23,899 bases of DNA from JAUPVL01 sp964512085 (GTDB lineage: Bacteria; Patescibacteriota; Saccharimonadia; CAILAD01; BJGX01), in assembly GCA_964512085.1 (NCBI GenBank), contig CAZEIU010000010.1:1-23899 (forward strand), read 5' to 3'. Position 1 is the first letter of the stretch. Each line of letters begins with the position of its first letter. The position numbers were made by a program, and so were the translations under genes. Below, one piece after another: positions 12,970 through 20,823 of the stretch. The notes beneath the pieces were generated by a model that did not search any database, was not told the origin of the DNA, and was given only the letters and a program-made list of their open reading frames with translations.

Positions 12970-14451
12970 ATGCGTAGAGCACGGCAAATTGCACTATTTA
13001 GCACAAGTTTTTTAGCTGGAGTGGTAATCGCAGCTAATTTTAAATTTGACATCAACACCAAGCTATTTATACTCATTATTTTATTCTGTTTGGTAGCGTT
13101 GTTATTTGTAAAAAACCAAATTGGTTATGTAGTTTTTATTGTGCTGGGTCTAGTAGTTGGGTTGTGGCGCTTTGAATATTATTGGCAAAATAAATTACCA
13201 AGCGCGACTAGATATGAAGATCAAAAAGTAATAGCAGAAGGAATAGTATATGGAGAGCCGAGATGGGATGAATATAAAAACTATGTCTTTTATATCGATC
13301 GAGCAACTGTCAATGGCTCTAAAGTAGATGGTCTTATTCGAATAAAAACGATGGCCAGTAATATAAAAGAAGGCCAAAAAATAAAAGCTAGCGGAAAGGT
13401 AAAGGTCGGCCAGGGCAAAGCCAGTACCTATATAAGCTACGCCACCGTAGAGGTTATTAATAAGAACCAGCCATTAATGTTTGTAATAAAACAAGCTTTT
13501 TACAATGGTCTCAATACGGCTTTACCGCAAGATTCTGCGGCATTTATGTCGGGCATATTAATTGGCTCTCGTAGTGCTTTAAGTAAAAGCTATACAGACA
13601 TTCTTACGACGTTGGGTCTTAGCCACATTGTTGCGGTATCGGGGTATAATTTAACTATCTTAGTAGGCTTTTTAAACCGTAGGTTTATAAAGAACTGGCG
13701 ATGGGCTAGTATTGTAGCTTCGCTTTGGATAGTGCTAGGATTTGTAATAATTGCTGGCGCAAGCGCTTCGATATTGCGAGCCGGCATAATGAGCGCTATT
13801 TTTTTGATAGCAAGTTACTATGGTAAAAGATTAAATATTATAGTTTGCATGTCTTTGGTTGCAGTAGTAATGGTAGCTATTCAACCGCAAAGTATTATTA
13901 GCGATGTTGGTTGGCAATTATCATTTTTGTCGCTACTAGGAATCACTGTTCTTTCTCCTAAAATATCTAGTTTGCTACCTCAAAAACCTACATTTATTAA
14001 CGATATACTTTCGGTAACTTTAGCAGCTCAACTGGCTACTGCAGGACTGGTGATGTATAAGTTTGGGCAATTAAGTTTGCTTGCACCGCTTAGCAATCTA
14101 ATAATAATGCCGGCTATCCCTGTATTAATGCTTCTGGGATTTGTTTCGGCGCTACTTGGGTTGCTGTTACCTAGCGTAGCATATTTATTTTGGGGAAAAT
14201 ATATTGATATTTTAGTAAGCAGTCTGTTTGACTTGCTTACATATATGTCGCACTGGTCTTTTGCGATATTTAAAACGTCAAACTTATCGATTGGGTTTGT
14301 AGCAATCTATTATGTTGTAATTATTATAGGTATGTTGATTGTTCGTGATAAAGCAAATAATTCGTCATCTAATCTTAAAAATGATAAAATATTACCAGAT
14401 AAAAAGCCTACTCAAATAAATAGAAAGGAGCTAAATAGTGTCAGGTCATAG
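12970..14451 (+). CDS. comEC: ComEC/Rec2-type DNA uptake channel without the nuclease domain
   Basis: ComEC forms the inner-membrane channel that brings single-stranded DNA into the cell during natural transformation. The 493-residue protein has two or three N-terminal helices (about 7-70), a soluble OB-like segment (about 85-165, DUF4131-type) and the competence domain with many helices (about 187-460). The family signature is clear at 215-230 (LGLSHIVAVSGYNLTI), followed by ASASILRAGIMSAIFL and DVGWQLSFLSLLGI. Full-length ComEC has about 750 residues with a C-terminal metallo-beta-lactamase domain. Here the protein ends in a short basic tail after the last helix, so that domain is absent or encoded elsewhere. 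Type IV pilus genes (minus strand, 17887-19360) would fit a DNA-uptake role. Its last 14 bases overlap yebC. Confidence 0.9.
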   Translation: MRRARQIALFSTSFLAGVVIAANFKFDINTKLFILIILFCLVALLFVKNQIGYVVFIVLGLVVGLWRFEYYWQNKLPSATRYEDQKVIAEGIVYGEPRWDEYKNYVFYIDRATVNGSKVDGLIRIKTMASNIKEGQKIKASGKVKVGQGKASTYISYATVEVINKNQPLMFVIKQAFYNGLNTALPQDSAAFMSGILIGSRSALSKSYTDILTTLGLSHIVAVSGYNLTILVGFLNRRFIKNWRWASIVASLWIVLGFVIIAGASASILRAGIMSAIFLIASYYGKRLNIIVCMSLVAVVMVAIQPQSIISDVGWQLSFLSLLGITVLSPKISSLLPQKPTFINDILSVTLAAQLATAGLVMYKFGQLSLLAPLSNLIIMPAIPVLMLLGFVSALLGLLLPSVAYLFWGKYIDILVSSLFDLLTYMSHWSFAIFKTSNLSIGFVAIYYVVIIIGMLIVRDKANNSSSNLKNDKILPDKKPTQINRKELNSVRS

Positions 14452-15172
14452 CAAATGGCATTCAATAAAACACAAAAAGGGCGCAGCCGACGCCAAGCGT
14501 GGCAAGATTTTTACTAAACTAGGTAATGAAATTGCCATTGCTGCTCGTGAAGGCGCTGATCCTAGTACAAACTTTAAGTTGCGACTGGCTGTTGCTAAAG
14601 CTAAGGGCGCAAATATGCCAGCAGCAAATATTGAGCGTTCTATAGCGCGCGGCTCGGGTACTGGCGATGGGGCGGCTCTTGAGCAACTTACATACGAGGG
14701 CTATGGCCCTGCTGGAGTTGCGGTAATGGTGAGTGCACTGACAGACAACCGCAATAGAACCGGCGCAGACGTAAAGTCTACCTTTTCAAAATATGGCGGA
14801 AACTTGGGTGCTCCCAACTCTGTAGCTTATTTATTTGAACAAAAAGGGGTAATAGTTTGTAAAGAAGACCTAGACAAAGACGAAATTAGCCTAATGGCAA
14901 TCGATGCAGGCGCAAGTGACGTAGATGATAGCGGAGAACAGGTAATAGTCTATACCTCGCCAAGCGATCTTGAAAAAGTAAGAGAAAGCTTGGGCGACAA
15001 TGTAGAGTCTGCAGATGTAGAAATGATTGCCTCACAAAGTATTGTTGTAGATGATGAAAAAAAAGCTCAAACTCTATTAAAACTTATAGATGCACTAGAT
15101 GACCTAGACGACGTTATTTCGGTAACAGCAAACTACGACATTGCCGACGAAATACTTCAAAAGCTACAATGA
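14438..15172 (+). CDS. yebC: YebC/PmpR-TACO1 family protein
   Basis: The YebC family includes DNA-binding regulators (PmpR) and, from recent work on YebC and TACO1, factors that relieve ribosome stalling on proline stretches. The 244-residue length is normal. The start MSGHSKWHSIKHKKGAADAKRGK is diagnostic, followed by KLGNEIAIAAREG, ANMPAANIERSIARGSG, YEGYGPAGVAVMV, TDNRNRTGADVKSTFSKYGG and GAPNSVAYLFEQKG. The start is GTG, chosen because AAAGGAG lies eight bases upstream and the family N-terminus begins there. It starts within the end of comEC and its stop overlaps the ruvC start (ATGA), a common yebC-ruvC linkage. Confidence 0.96.
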   Translation: MSGHSKWHSIKHKKGAADAKRGKIFTKLGNEIAIAAREGADPSTNFKLRLAVAKAKGANMPAANIERSIARGSGTGDGAALEQLTYEGYGPAGVAVMVSALTDNRNRTGADVKSTFSKYGGNLGAPNSVAYLFEQKGVIVCKEDLDKDEISLMAIDAGASDVDDSGEQVIVYTSPSDLEKVRESLGDNVESADVEMIASQSIVVDDEKKAQTLLKLIDALDDLDDVISVTANYDIADEILQKLQ

Positions 15173-15642
15173 TAATTCTTGGAATCGATCCGGGCACTGC
15201 AACTACAGGGTTTGGTGTAATTGATAAGCAAAATAGTGTACTAAGATCGATAGATTATGGAGTTATTTCTACCCCCAAAACTTTACCAATGAGTAATCGA
15301 CTGCTCATTATATACAATGATCTTAAAGAAATAATCCAAAAGTATCAGCCAGAGGTTATAGCAGTAGAACAACTTTTCTTTGCTCGCAATGTTACTACAG
15401 CCATTACTGTTGGTCAGGCTCGAGGGGTAGTATTACTTGCTGCTCAAAAAGCTGATATTAGGCTTAAAGAATTTACACCCTTACAAGTAAAGCAGTCTGT
15501 CACAGGGTACGGCCAAGCCACTAAAAATCAAATACAACAAATGGTGCAAAAAATTCTTAAACTTAAAGAATTACCCAAACCAGATGATGCCGCCGACGCC
15601 TTGGCTATTGCTATATGCGCGAGCGCAAATAGCAGAAGATGA
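15169..15642 (+). CDS. ruvC: Holliday junction endonuclease RuvC
   Basis: RuvC is the dimeric resolvase that cuts Holliday junctions with RuvAB. The 157-residue length is normal. The four acidic metal ligands are in place: Asp7 in ILGIDPGTATTGFGVI, Glu67 in PEVIAVEQLFF, and Asp140 and Asp143 in PDDAADALAIAI. The FFARNVTTAITVGQARGVVL helix and the QVKQSVTGYGQATKNQI segment are typical. Translation starts in an ATGA overlap with yebC, so it is probably coupled. Nineteen bases separate its stop from ruvA, with a TATAAT between. Confidence 0.97.
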   Translation: MIILGIDPGTATTGFGVIDKQNSVLRSIDYGVISTPKTLPMSNRLLIIYNDLKEIIQKYQPEVIAVEQLFFARNVTTAITVGQARGVVLLAAQKADIRLKEFTPLQVKQSVTGYGQATKNQIQQMVQKILKLKELPKPDDAADALAIAICASANSRR

Positions 15643-15648
15643 TTGGTG

Positions 15649-15654
15649 TATAAT
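15649..15654 (+). promoter_or_regulatory. -10 box directly upstream of ruvA
   Basis: TATAAT at 15649-15654 ends seven bases before the ruvA ATG. No clear -35 is visible. It could add a leaderless ruvAB transcript within the operon. Confidence 0.35.
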
Positions 15655-15661
15655 ATAAGAT

Positions 15662-16219
15662 ATGATTGCGAAAATAACCGGAACAGTACAAGAGTTCTTA
15701 TTGGGCTCAGCTATAGTTGATGTTAATGGCGTTGGCTATGAGGTTTTCTTGACTAGCCAAGCAAAAGAAAACATTATCGAAGGACAAAAGCAAACTTTTT
15801 ATATCGCCGAGAACATTAAAGAAGATGAATATACTCTCTACGGATTTTTAGACATCGACACACGATATATGTATTATCAACTAACTTCAGTTAGTGGAGT
15901 AGGTCCAAAAGCTGCCATGTCGATATTGAACGCTCATAGTACGCAAGAAGTTAGCTCAGCAATTGTAGGCGAAAATATAGCATTATTCTCTGGAGTTAGC
16001 GGCATTGGTCGTAAAACGGCACAACGCATTATATTAGATCTCAAAGGCAAATTAGTAACTGCTGATGAAGAAAAACAAACTAATACTACCGATCCGGCTT
16101 ATCAAGCGCTGTTGAGCCTCGGCTATAAGCCAGCCGATGCCAAGAAGGCTTTGGAGAATGTTTCGAACGAACTCGATACTCAAACACGGGTAAAACAGGC
16201 CTTGGGGGGTAAAAAATAA
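15662..16219 (+). CDS. ruvA: Holliday junction helicase subunit RuvA
   Basis: RuvA is the tetrameric junction-binding subunit that loads the RuvB motor for branch migration. The 185 residues show an N-terminal OB fold (1-63, MIAKITGTVQEFLLGSAIVDVNGVGYEV). Two helix-hairpin-helix motifs follow (VSGVGPKAAMSIL near 79-91; VSGIGRKTAQRIILDLKGKL near 114-133). A C-terminal domain III (AYQALLSLGYKPADAKKAL near 149-167) contacts RuvB. No Shine-Dalgarno sequence precedes the ATG. Its TAA shares a base with the ruvB ATG (TAATG). Confidence 0.97.
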   Translation: MIAKITGTVQEFLLGSAIVDVNGVGYEVFLTSQAKENIIEGQKQTFYIAENIKEDEYTLYGFLDIDTRYMYYQLTSVSGVGPKAAMSILNAHSTQEVSSAIVGENIALFSGVSGIGRKTAQRIILDLKGKLVTADEEKQTNTTDPAYQALLSLGYKPADAKKALENVSNELDTQTRVKQALGGKK

Positions 16220-17268
16220 TGATAGAAACAAATAGCAATAAAGAAAATAATAAGGTCGATATAGAAAAATTAGAAGAGCAGAAGTTTGAAGATACTCTAA
16301 GACCACAAGGCTTTTTAGAATATGTTGGTCAAGATCAAATTAAAAAAAGTTTGCAACTTGCAATAACTGCTGCCAAGCAACGTAATGAGCCTATTGACCA
16401 TGTATTGTTATACGGCCCTCCTGGTCTTGGTAAAACCACTCTTGCGCATGTAGTTGCTAACGAAATGAATAAACAAATAAAAATTACTAGTGGCCCCGCC
16501 ATTGAGAGGGCGGCCGATTTAGCTTCTTTGCTTACCAATCTAGAAGAAGGCGATATTTTGTTTATTGACGAAATTCATCGTTTGCCCAGAAGTGTAGAAG
16601 AAATACTTTACCCAGCTATGGAAGACTACGCTATAGATATAATGCTCGGTAAAGGCCCATCGGCGCAGAGTTTAAGACTCGATCTACCTAAGTTTACCCT
16701 CATAGGAGCTACAACTCGTTTTGGTTCTCTCTCTGGCCCAATGCGGGATAGGTTTGGGTTGGTTAATAGACTAGAGTATTATACTCCCGAACAAATTGAG
16801 AGCATTATTGATAGATCTTCAAAGATAATGAATGTAGTGATAACAAAACCGGCCTTAGAACAAATGGCTAAAAGAGCCAGACTCACGCCGCGAATAGCTA
16901 ACCGGCTAGTAAAGAGAGTAAGAGACTATGCGCAAGTACATGGTAATGGCGTGGTAGATGAACAAACATTAAAAGGCACATTAGAATTATTAGATATTGA
17001 TGAGCATGGTTTGGAGGGTGCCGATAGAAAAATGCTCCTAGCAATAATACAAAGACACGGTGGTGGCCCGGTAGGCGTATCGGCAATCGCGGCAGCTACC
17101 GGCGAAGAACGTCAAACTATCGAAGATGTGTATGAGCCTTACTTAATTCAAATTGGTCTTTTGCAAAGATCTCATAGAGGACGAATAGTTACAAAAGAAG
17201 CATACTTACATTTGGGTATTGAACCGCCACAAGAGTTAGTAGCTGATAAACAAGAAAAACTGCTTTAA
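16219..17268 (+). CDS. ruvB: Holliday junction helicase motor RuvB
   Basis: RuvB is the AAA+ hexameric motor that drives branch migration of Holliday junctions. The 349-residue length is normal. After a charged N-terminal extension (1-25) come LRPQGFLEYVGQ, Walker A GPPGLGKTT (66-74), Walker B LFIDEIH (114-120), sensor region LIGATTRFGSLSGPMRDRFG (161-180) with the arginine finger, and the winged-helix domain with HGGGPVGVSAIAAATGEERQTIEDVYEPYLIQIGLLQRSHRGR. It starts in the ruvA stop, so RuvA and RuvB synthesis is probably coupled. A new promoter-like element follows its stop. Confidence 0.98.
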   Translation: MIETNSNKENNKVDIEKLEEQKFEDTLRPQGFLEYVGQDQIKKSLQLAITAAKQRNEPIDHVLLYGPPGLGKTTLAHVVANEMNKQIKITSGPAIERAADLASLLTNLEEGDILFIDEIHRLPRSVEEILYPAMEDYAIDIMLGKGPSAQSLRLDLPKFTLIGATTRFGSLSGPMRDRFGLVNRLEYYTPEQIESIIDRSSKIMNVVITKPALEQMAKRARLTPRIANRLVKRVRDYAQVHGNGVVDEQTLKGTLELLDIDEHGLEGADRKMLLAIIQRHGGGPVGVSAIAAATGEERQTIEDVYEPYLIQIGLLQRSHRGRIVTKEAYLHLGIEPPQELVADKQEKLL

Positions 17269-17280
17269 TTAAGCCTAATA

Positions 17281-17289
17281 TGTTATACT
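17281..17289 (+). promoter_or_regulatory. Extended -10 upstream of the PH-domain gene
   Basis: TG-T-TATACT at 17281-17289, 13 bases before the ATG at 17303, which predicts a leader of only about six bases. No good -35 is visible, as can occur with extended -10 promoters. Confidence 0.42.
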
Positions 17290-17302
17290 AACCTAGAAAA
17301 TT

Positions 17303-17890
17303 ATGGAGCCAAATAATAACAATCAATCTGAAAATAAAGTCTCTGTAGACGAGTCAAGTTCGTTACGAAAAACTCGCCAAAACATTTACCCTGGCCAGCC
17401 ACGATCAGAAACGACATTGCGGGTTGTATATAAACACATCGTTTCGATTATGCCGTTTGTGCTTGCCTTGTTTTTAGTCTCTATAGCTGCAATTGTAGCT
17501 GTCTATTATCTAGGTGCGTACGAAGTAATGATAGAAGAGGTATTGCCTTCGGCAGTTATTAGCTTGGCTGGTTTCGCCAGTTTGTTTGTCATAGCCTTTT
17601 TATTTATCGGTATTATATGGATATGGCGAAGAAACAAAATGATTATTACCGATCAGCATATTGTAGATATCGATCAAGTAGGGCTATTCAACAGAAAAGT
17701 ATCAACCTTGAGACTAGAAGAAATACAAGATGTGTCGGTTAAAGTATCGGGGCCAATGCAAACACTTTTGCAGTATGGCACTATCAATATTCAAACTGCT
17801 GGCGAAAGACGTAACTTTGAATTTGATTATATAGCAAACCCTTATGAACTCGAGCAATATATCTTAGAGATTCGTAGTCAACACCCTTAA
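17303..17890 (+). CDS. Bacterial PH-domain (YdbS/YdbT-like) membrane protein
   Basis: A 195-residue inner-membrane protein. The N-terminal 35 residues are polar (NNNNQSENK). Two membrane helices follow at about 48-70 and 84-107, ending in IWIWRRNK. A C-terminal bacterial PH domain (about 112-190) then begins with MIITDQHIVDIDQVGLFNRKVSTLRLEEIQDVSVKV and includes YGTINIQTAG, the usual pattern of bPH2 proteins. Their molecular role is poorly known. It follows ruvB by 34 nt. Its last four bases overlap the end of the convergent pilM gene, with no terminator between them. Confidence 0.82.
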   Translation: MEPNNNNQSENKVSVDESSSLRKTRQNIYPGQPRSETTLRVVYKHIVSIMPFVLALFLVSIAAIVAVYYLGAYEVMIEEVLPSAVISLAGFASLFVIAFLFIGIIWIWRRNKMIITDQHIVDIDQVGLFNRKVSTLRLEEIQDVSVKVSGPMQTLLQYGTINIQTAGERRNFEFDYIANPYELEQYILEIRSQHP

Positions 17891-18924
17891 GCCTCTGATA
17901 GAGCCAAGCCTACAGCGTTCACATACTGAGTATTACGGTTTTTTGGCATAGGCTTAAGGGGGTAAATTGAAGTTTTAGCCCAAGGGTTAGCTGGCTGCAA
18001 ATTTAACCTTGTTTTTTGGGTCATGAATTCTAGTAACCCAGGAATATTTGCAATCTGCCCTGCAACTATAACATTTTGTAATTTAGCATTTACTTCATCT
18101 GCAAAGATATTGGTGTTTTTAATGTTTTGGTTGAGCTCATTGGTAAGTTCTAGTAAATAATCTTTACAGGCTGATCTTATTTCACTACCTTGTTGGCTTT
18201 CGTCTAACCCAACATTATAAATAACTTTATTGGTTGCTATATTATCTAAATTGAGCTTATTCGACACCAAGCTATTGAGTTTTTCGGAGGCAAAATTGAG
18301 CTTTGTACTCAAAAATCTTTTGCCATCCGAAAAAATATAGCTAGATGATTGATGGCCGAGATCTACAATAGCAGTTGGTTTCTGTTTTTTAATCAAACTT
18401 GTATCAAACGCGGCCAAGTCAGACGTAATAATCACTTTTCTAAACCCTATGTCACGAAAGACTTTGATGATTAATTCCGCCAAATCTTTTACGATACAAA
18501 CTACAGCATAGCTTTGGGTAGTTTTGCTTGATGCAATCTGACTTTCATTAATGAGGGTAAAGTTGATATATAACAAGTCTGTATTGAGATTGTATAAGTT
18601 GCGTAATTGATACTCGATTTCTTTTTTGGGCGCTTTAAGATTATTTTTTTCGATAGTAACAATTGTTTCAAAAACCATTTTTCTAGGCATTGATAATACG
18701 AGCGTTTTAGAATCAAAATTACCATAAATAGTATTTGCAAAAATTGATTCAGCTAATCTTTGTAGGTATTTATAGCTCTCTAGATCGAGATTGTTGGTAT
18801 TTATTTTGGTGTAGGCATCAAGACTTGTGCCGTGTGTACTTTTGCCCAGCTGAACAGCCTTGGTGCTAAAAGTGCCAATATCGATACCAATCGCTGTGTT
18901 GGCTGGTTTTTGAAATATTCTCAT
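17887..18924 (-). CDS. pilM: PilM-like actin-fold ATPase of type IV pili
   Basis: PilM is a cytoplasmic actin/FtsA-fold protein that links the type IV pilus machinery to its inner-membrane complex. The 345 residues show phosphate-1 AIGIDIGTFSTKAVQL (11-26), phosphate-2 IVDLGHQSSSYIF (186-198) and the adenosine motif VIVAGQIANIPGLLEF (285-300). The GIDIGTFSTK start is the PilM pattern rather than that of FtsA or MreB. It follows the pilin-like gene on the same strand after 22 nt, which supports a pilus or pseudopilus role. The pilN/pilO/pilB/pilC genes normally found nearby are not in the window. The ATG at 18924 has only a weak ribosome site. Confidence 0.85.
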   Translation of the reverse strand: MRIFQKPANTAIGIDIGTFSTKAVQLGKSTHGTSLDAYTKINTNNLDLESYKYLQRLAESIFANTIYGNFDSKTLVLSMPRKMVFETIVTIEKNNLKAPKKEIEYQLRNLYNLNTDLLYINFTLINESQIASSKTTQSYAVVCIVKDLAELIIKVFRDIGFRKVIITSDLAAFDTSLIKKQKPTAIVDLGHQSSSYIFSDGKRFLSTKLNFASEKLNSLVSNKLNLDNIATNKVIYNVGLDESQQGSEIRSACKDYLLELTNELNQNIKNTNIFADEVNAKLQNVIVAGQIANIPGLLEFMTQKTRLNLQPANPWAKTSIYPLKPMPKNRNTQYVNAVGLALSEA

Positions 18925-18946
18925 ACCAACTTTATTTACTTAATGA

Positions 18947-19360
18947 TTAGTTGGTACTACTAAGTTCGTAAATATTGGTTGTGCCCGATTTGGCCTCTTT
19001 GTCGCCACTACTCTCCAAAGTCACTTTTAAAAGATAGTTGCTTGGAGGGTTGCCGGTAGTAGTATAAACATAAACTTGTTTGGTTTTTGGATCGGTCGGT
19101 AGAGTCTTGAGGTAAGGCGTGGTGCCTTCGGTAAGAACTTGCAAGCTTGTAGGATAACTATTATTGTCGTTGTAATAACTCTCTAAGGCCGTTTTTATAG
19201 TTCGCATATCGGCTTTGCGCTGACTATCTCTAGCTCTTGCAGGTCCAGAAAGTAAGTTTGGCACGATGACCAATGCTAGCAAACCGATTATTATAATTAC
19301 AATTAACAACTCAAGTAGAGTAAAACCATTATTAAATTTCAAGTTTGATCTCAAGTTCAC
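18947..19360 (-). CDS. Type IV pilin / GspG-like pseudopilin precursor
   Basis: A 137-residue prepilin. The leader MNLRSNLKFNNG is followed by the processing site G12/FTLLELLIVIIIIGLLALVIV, with the conserved Glu five residues after the cut. A prepilin peptidase would remove 12 residues. The globular part begins LLSGPARARDSQRKADMRTIKTALESYYNDNNSYPTSLQ, the pattern of major pseudopilin GspG and related pilins, then TLPTDPKTKQVYVY. The start is GTG, with AGGAGA five bases upstream on this strand; another start would lose the leader. A promoter is visible upstream. It could be a pilus subunit or a competence pseudopilin. Confidence 0.9.
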   Translation of the reverse strand: MNLRSNLKFNNGFTLLELLIVIIIIGLLALVIVPNLLSGPARARDSQRKADMRTIKTALESYYNDNNSYPTSLQVLTEGTTPYLKTLPTDPKTKQVYVYTTTGNPPSNYLLKVTLESSGDKEAKSGTTNIYELSSTN

Positions 19361-19393
19361 AAATATCTCCTGTAATGCTTTTGAATAGTCTTT

Positions 19394-19423
19394 ATTGTAA
19401 ACCTGTTATGGTTGTATCGTCAA
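19394..19423 (-). promoter_or_regulatory. Putative promoter of the pilin-pilM operon
   Basis: On the minus strand TTGACG (19423-19418), an 18-bp spacer and TACAAT (19399-19394). The start is expected near 19387, giving a leader of about 27 nt that includes AGGAGA. Confidence 0.55.
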
Positions 19424-19454
19424 GGCAGGTAAATACCTAACATTGCACTTACGC

Positions 19455-19483
19455 TTTACATTCGGTTTTAACAATAATATATT
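19455..19483 (+). promoter_or_regulatory. Putative promoter of the lamin-tail-domain gene
   Basis: TTTACA (19455-19460), a 17-bp spacer and TATATT (19478-19483). The leader would be about 17 nt with AGGGGG at its end. It stands back-to-back with the pilin promoter. Confidence 0.5.
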
Positions 19484-19506
19484 TATCTAAAACAAGGGGG
19501 ATGAAA

Positions 19507-20823
19507 ATGAGTTTAAAACACAAAACAATAATTGCAATTATAATTTCACTTGCGGTAGTTGCATTATTTAGCCATAAGGCTCTTGCAGATTCGTCGTTAG
19601 TAATTTCAGAGTTGAGTATGGGCAGCTCCTCTTCTGCAACTGAAGAGTTTGTAGAATTGTATAATAATTCTAACGCTTTTCTAAACTTAGCAGGCTATTC
19701 AATTTATTATCGATCAGCAACTGGCTCAAGCTACACTAAGAAAGCTACTTTTGCTAGTACGTCTAGCGTGGCTCCGCACAGTTTCTTTTTGGCAAGTACT
19801 ATCGCTCCTAATAATCTCGCCTTAATATCTGGAATGGCGCAAACCGGTGGAGTTGTTGAACTTAGAGATGACAAAGGGCTAGTGGTAGATAGAGTAGGCT
19901 ACGGCAATGCCACTATAGCTAATGGCAAGCCAGCTATAGCAGTACAAGCCGGAGAGAGTATCTATAGGCAATACGATCCGGCAACCCTACAAATGGTTAA
20001 TACAAGCGATAACTTTTCTGATTTTTATGTAGCTAATATAGTTACCCCCGGTGCTTTACCGGTACCTGAAGTTGTAGATATAAGTGAGCCTATAACTTAT
20101 CCTAATATCGTAATAAATGAAATTTATCCTAACCCTACTGATGATCAGTCTGAGTCCGAGGATGAGTTTATAGAGTTATATAATCCCAACAATTTTGCTG
20201 TAGATTTAAGTGGCTGGTTACTAAAGGATAGCTCTGGCAAAACGTTTATTATTAAAGGCACCGTAGTTGAATCTTTGGGGTTTGTTTCGTTTTTTAGTAA
20301 AGACACAAAAATATCGCTCAACAATACTGGTGATATCGTGAGTCTTTATAGCCCAAATGAATTAAAAGATCAAACTGCCGATTATGGGGACGCAAAAGAA
20401 GGCTTAAGCTGGGGACTGATAAATGGAAGCTGGAGTTGGAATAATTCACCTACGCCATCTAGTACGAATTCGTCAGCCTATATAGAAGTAATAGCGGTGA
20501 AGCCAACTGCAGAAAAAAATATTAAAAAAGCCGAGGCCAAGAAAGCATCTAGCAAGCAAACAGTGGCCAAAAAAGTAGCTGCCAAAAAGGCAGCTACCAA
20601 AAAACCCAAAGCCAAAAAACTTAGCGCCGCCAAGGCACAGGCTAGTAACTCAAATTCGCCAGAACAACCAACTAGCCAGCTAGATTCGAAATACTCAAAT
20701 ATTTGGCCCATCTTGCTGATTATCTTAGGAACAGGTACTATAGGCTATGGAATATATGAATACCGACCAGAACTCACTAGTCTTTACGTGCGAGCTAAAA
20801 ACAAGCTCGTCTCTGGCAAATAA
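19507..20823 (+). CDS. Secreted two-lamin-tail-domain protein with Lys/Ala-rich linker and C-terminal anchor
   Basis: A 438-residue surface protein. The signal peptide (1-27) ends ALA/D. Two lamin-tail (LTD) domains follow: about 31-183 (LVISELSMGSSSSATEEFVELYN, NLAGYSIYY) and 201-318 (IVINEIYPNPTDDQSESEDE, FIELYNPNNFAVDLSGWLLKD). In bacteria such domains occur in secreted and surface proteins and are thought to be adhesive. Residues about 335-376 are a Lys/Ala-rich stretch (AKKVAAKKAATKKPKAKK) like histone H1 tails. Then come a membrane helix (about 399-417) and a short cytoplasmic basic tail. I prefer the ATG at 19507, six bases after AGGGGG, over the ATG at 19501, which abuts that ribosome site. 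The last 77 bases overlap tsaE in another frame. Function unproven; the cationic linker could bind wall polymers or DNA. Confidence 0.85.
   Translation: MSLKHKTIIAIIISLAVVALFSHKALADSSLVISELSMGSSSSATEEFVELYNNSNAFLNLAGYSIYYRSATGSSYTKKATFASTSSVAPHSFFLASTIAPNNLALISGMAQTGGVVELRDDKGLVVDRVGYGNATIANGKPAIAVQAGESIYRQYDPATLQMVNTSDNFSDFYVANIVTPGALPVPEVVDISEPITYPNIVINEIYPNPTDDQSESEDEFIELYNPNNFAVDLSGWLLKDSSGKTFIIKGTVVESLGFVSFFSKDTKISLNNTGDIVSLYSPNELKDQTADYGDAKEGLSWGLINGSWSWNNSPTPSSTNSSAYIEVIAVKPTAEKNIKKAEAKKASSKQTVAKKVAAKKAATKKPKAKKLSAAKAQASNSNSPEQPTSQLDSKYSNIWPILLIILGTGTIGYGIYEYRPELTSLYVRAKNKLVSGK

Noticed and set aside
19501..19506. First ATG of the lamin-tail gene as the start
   Set aside because: It directly abuts AGGGGG; the ATG at 19507 has usable spacing and still gives a full signal peptide.
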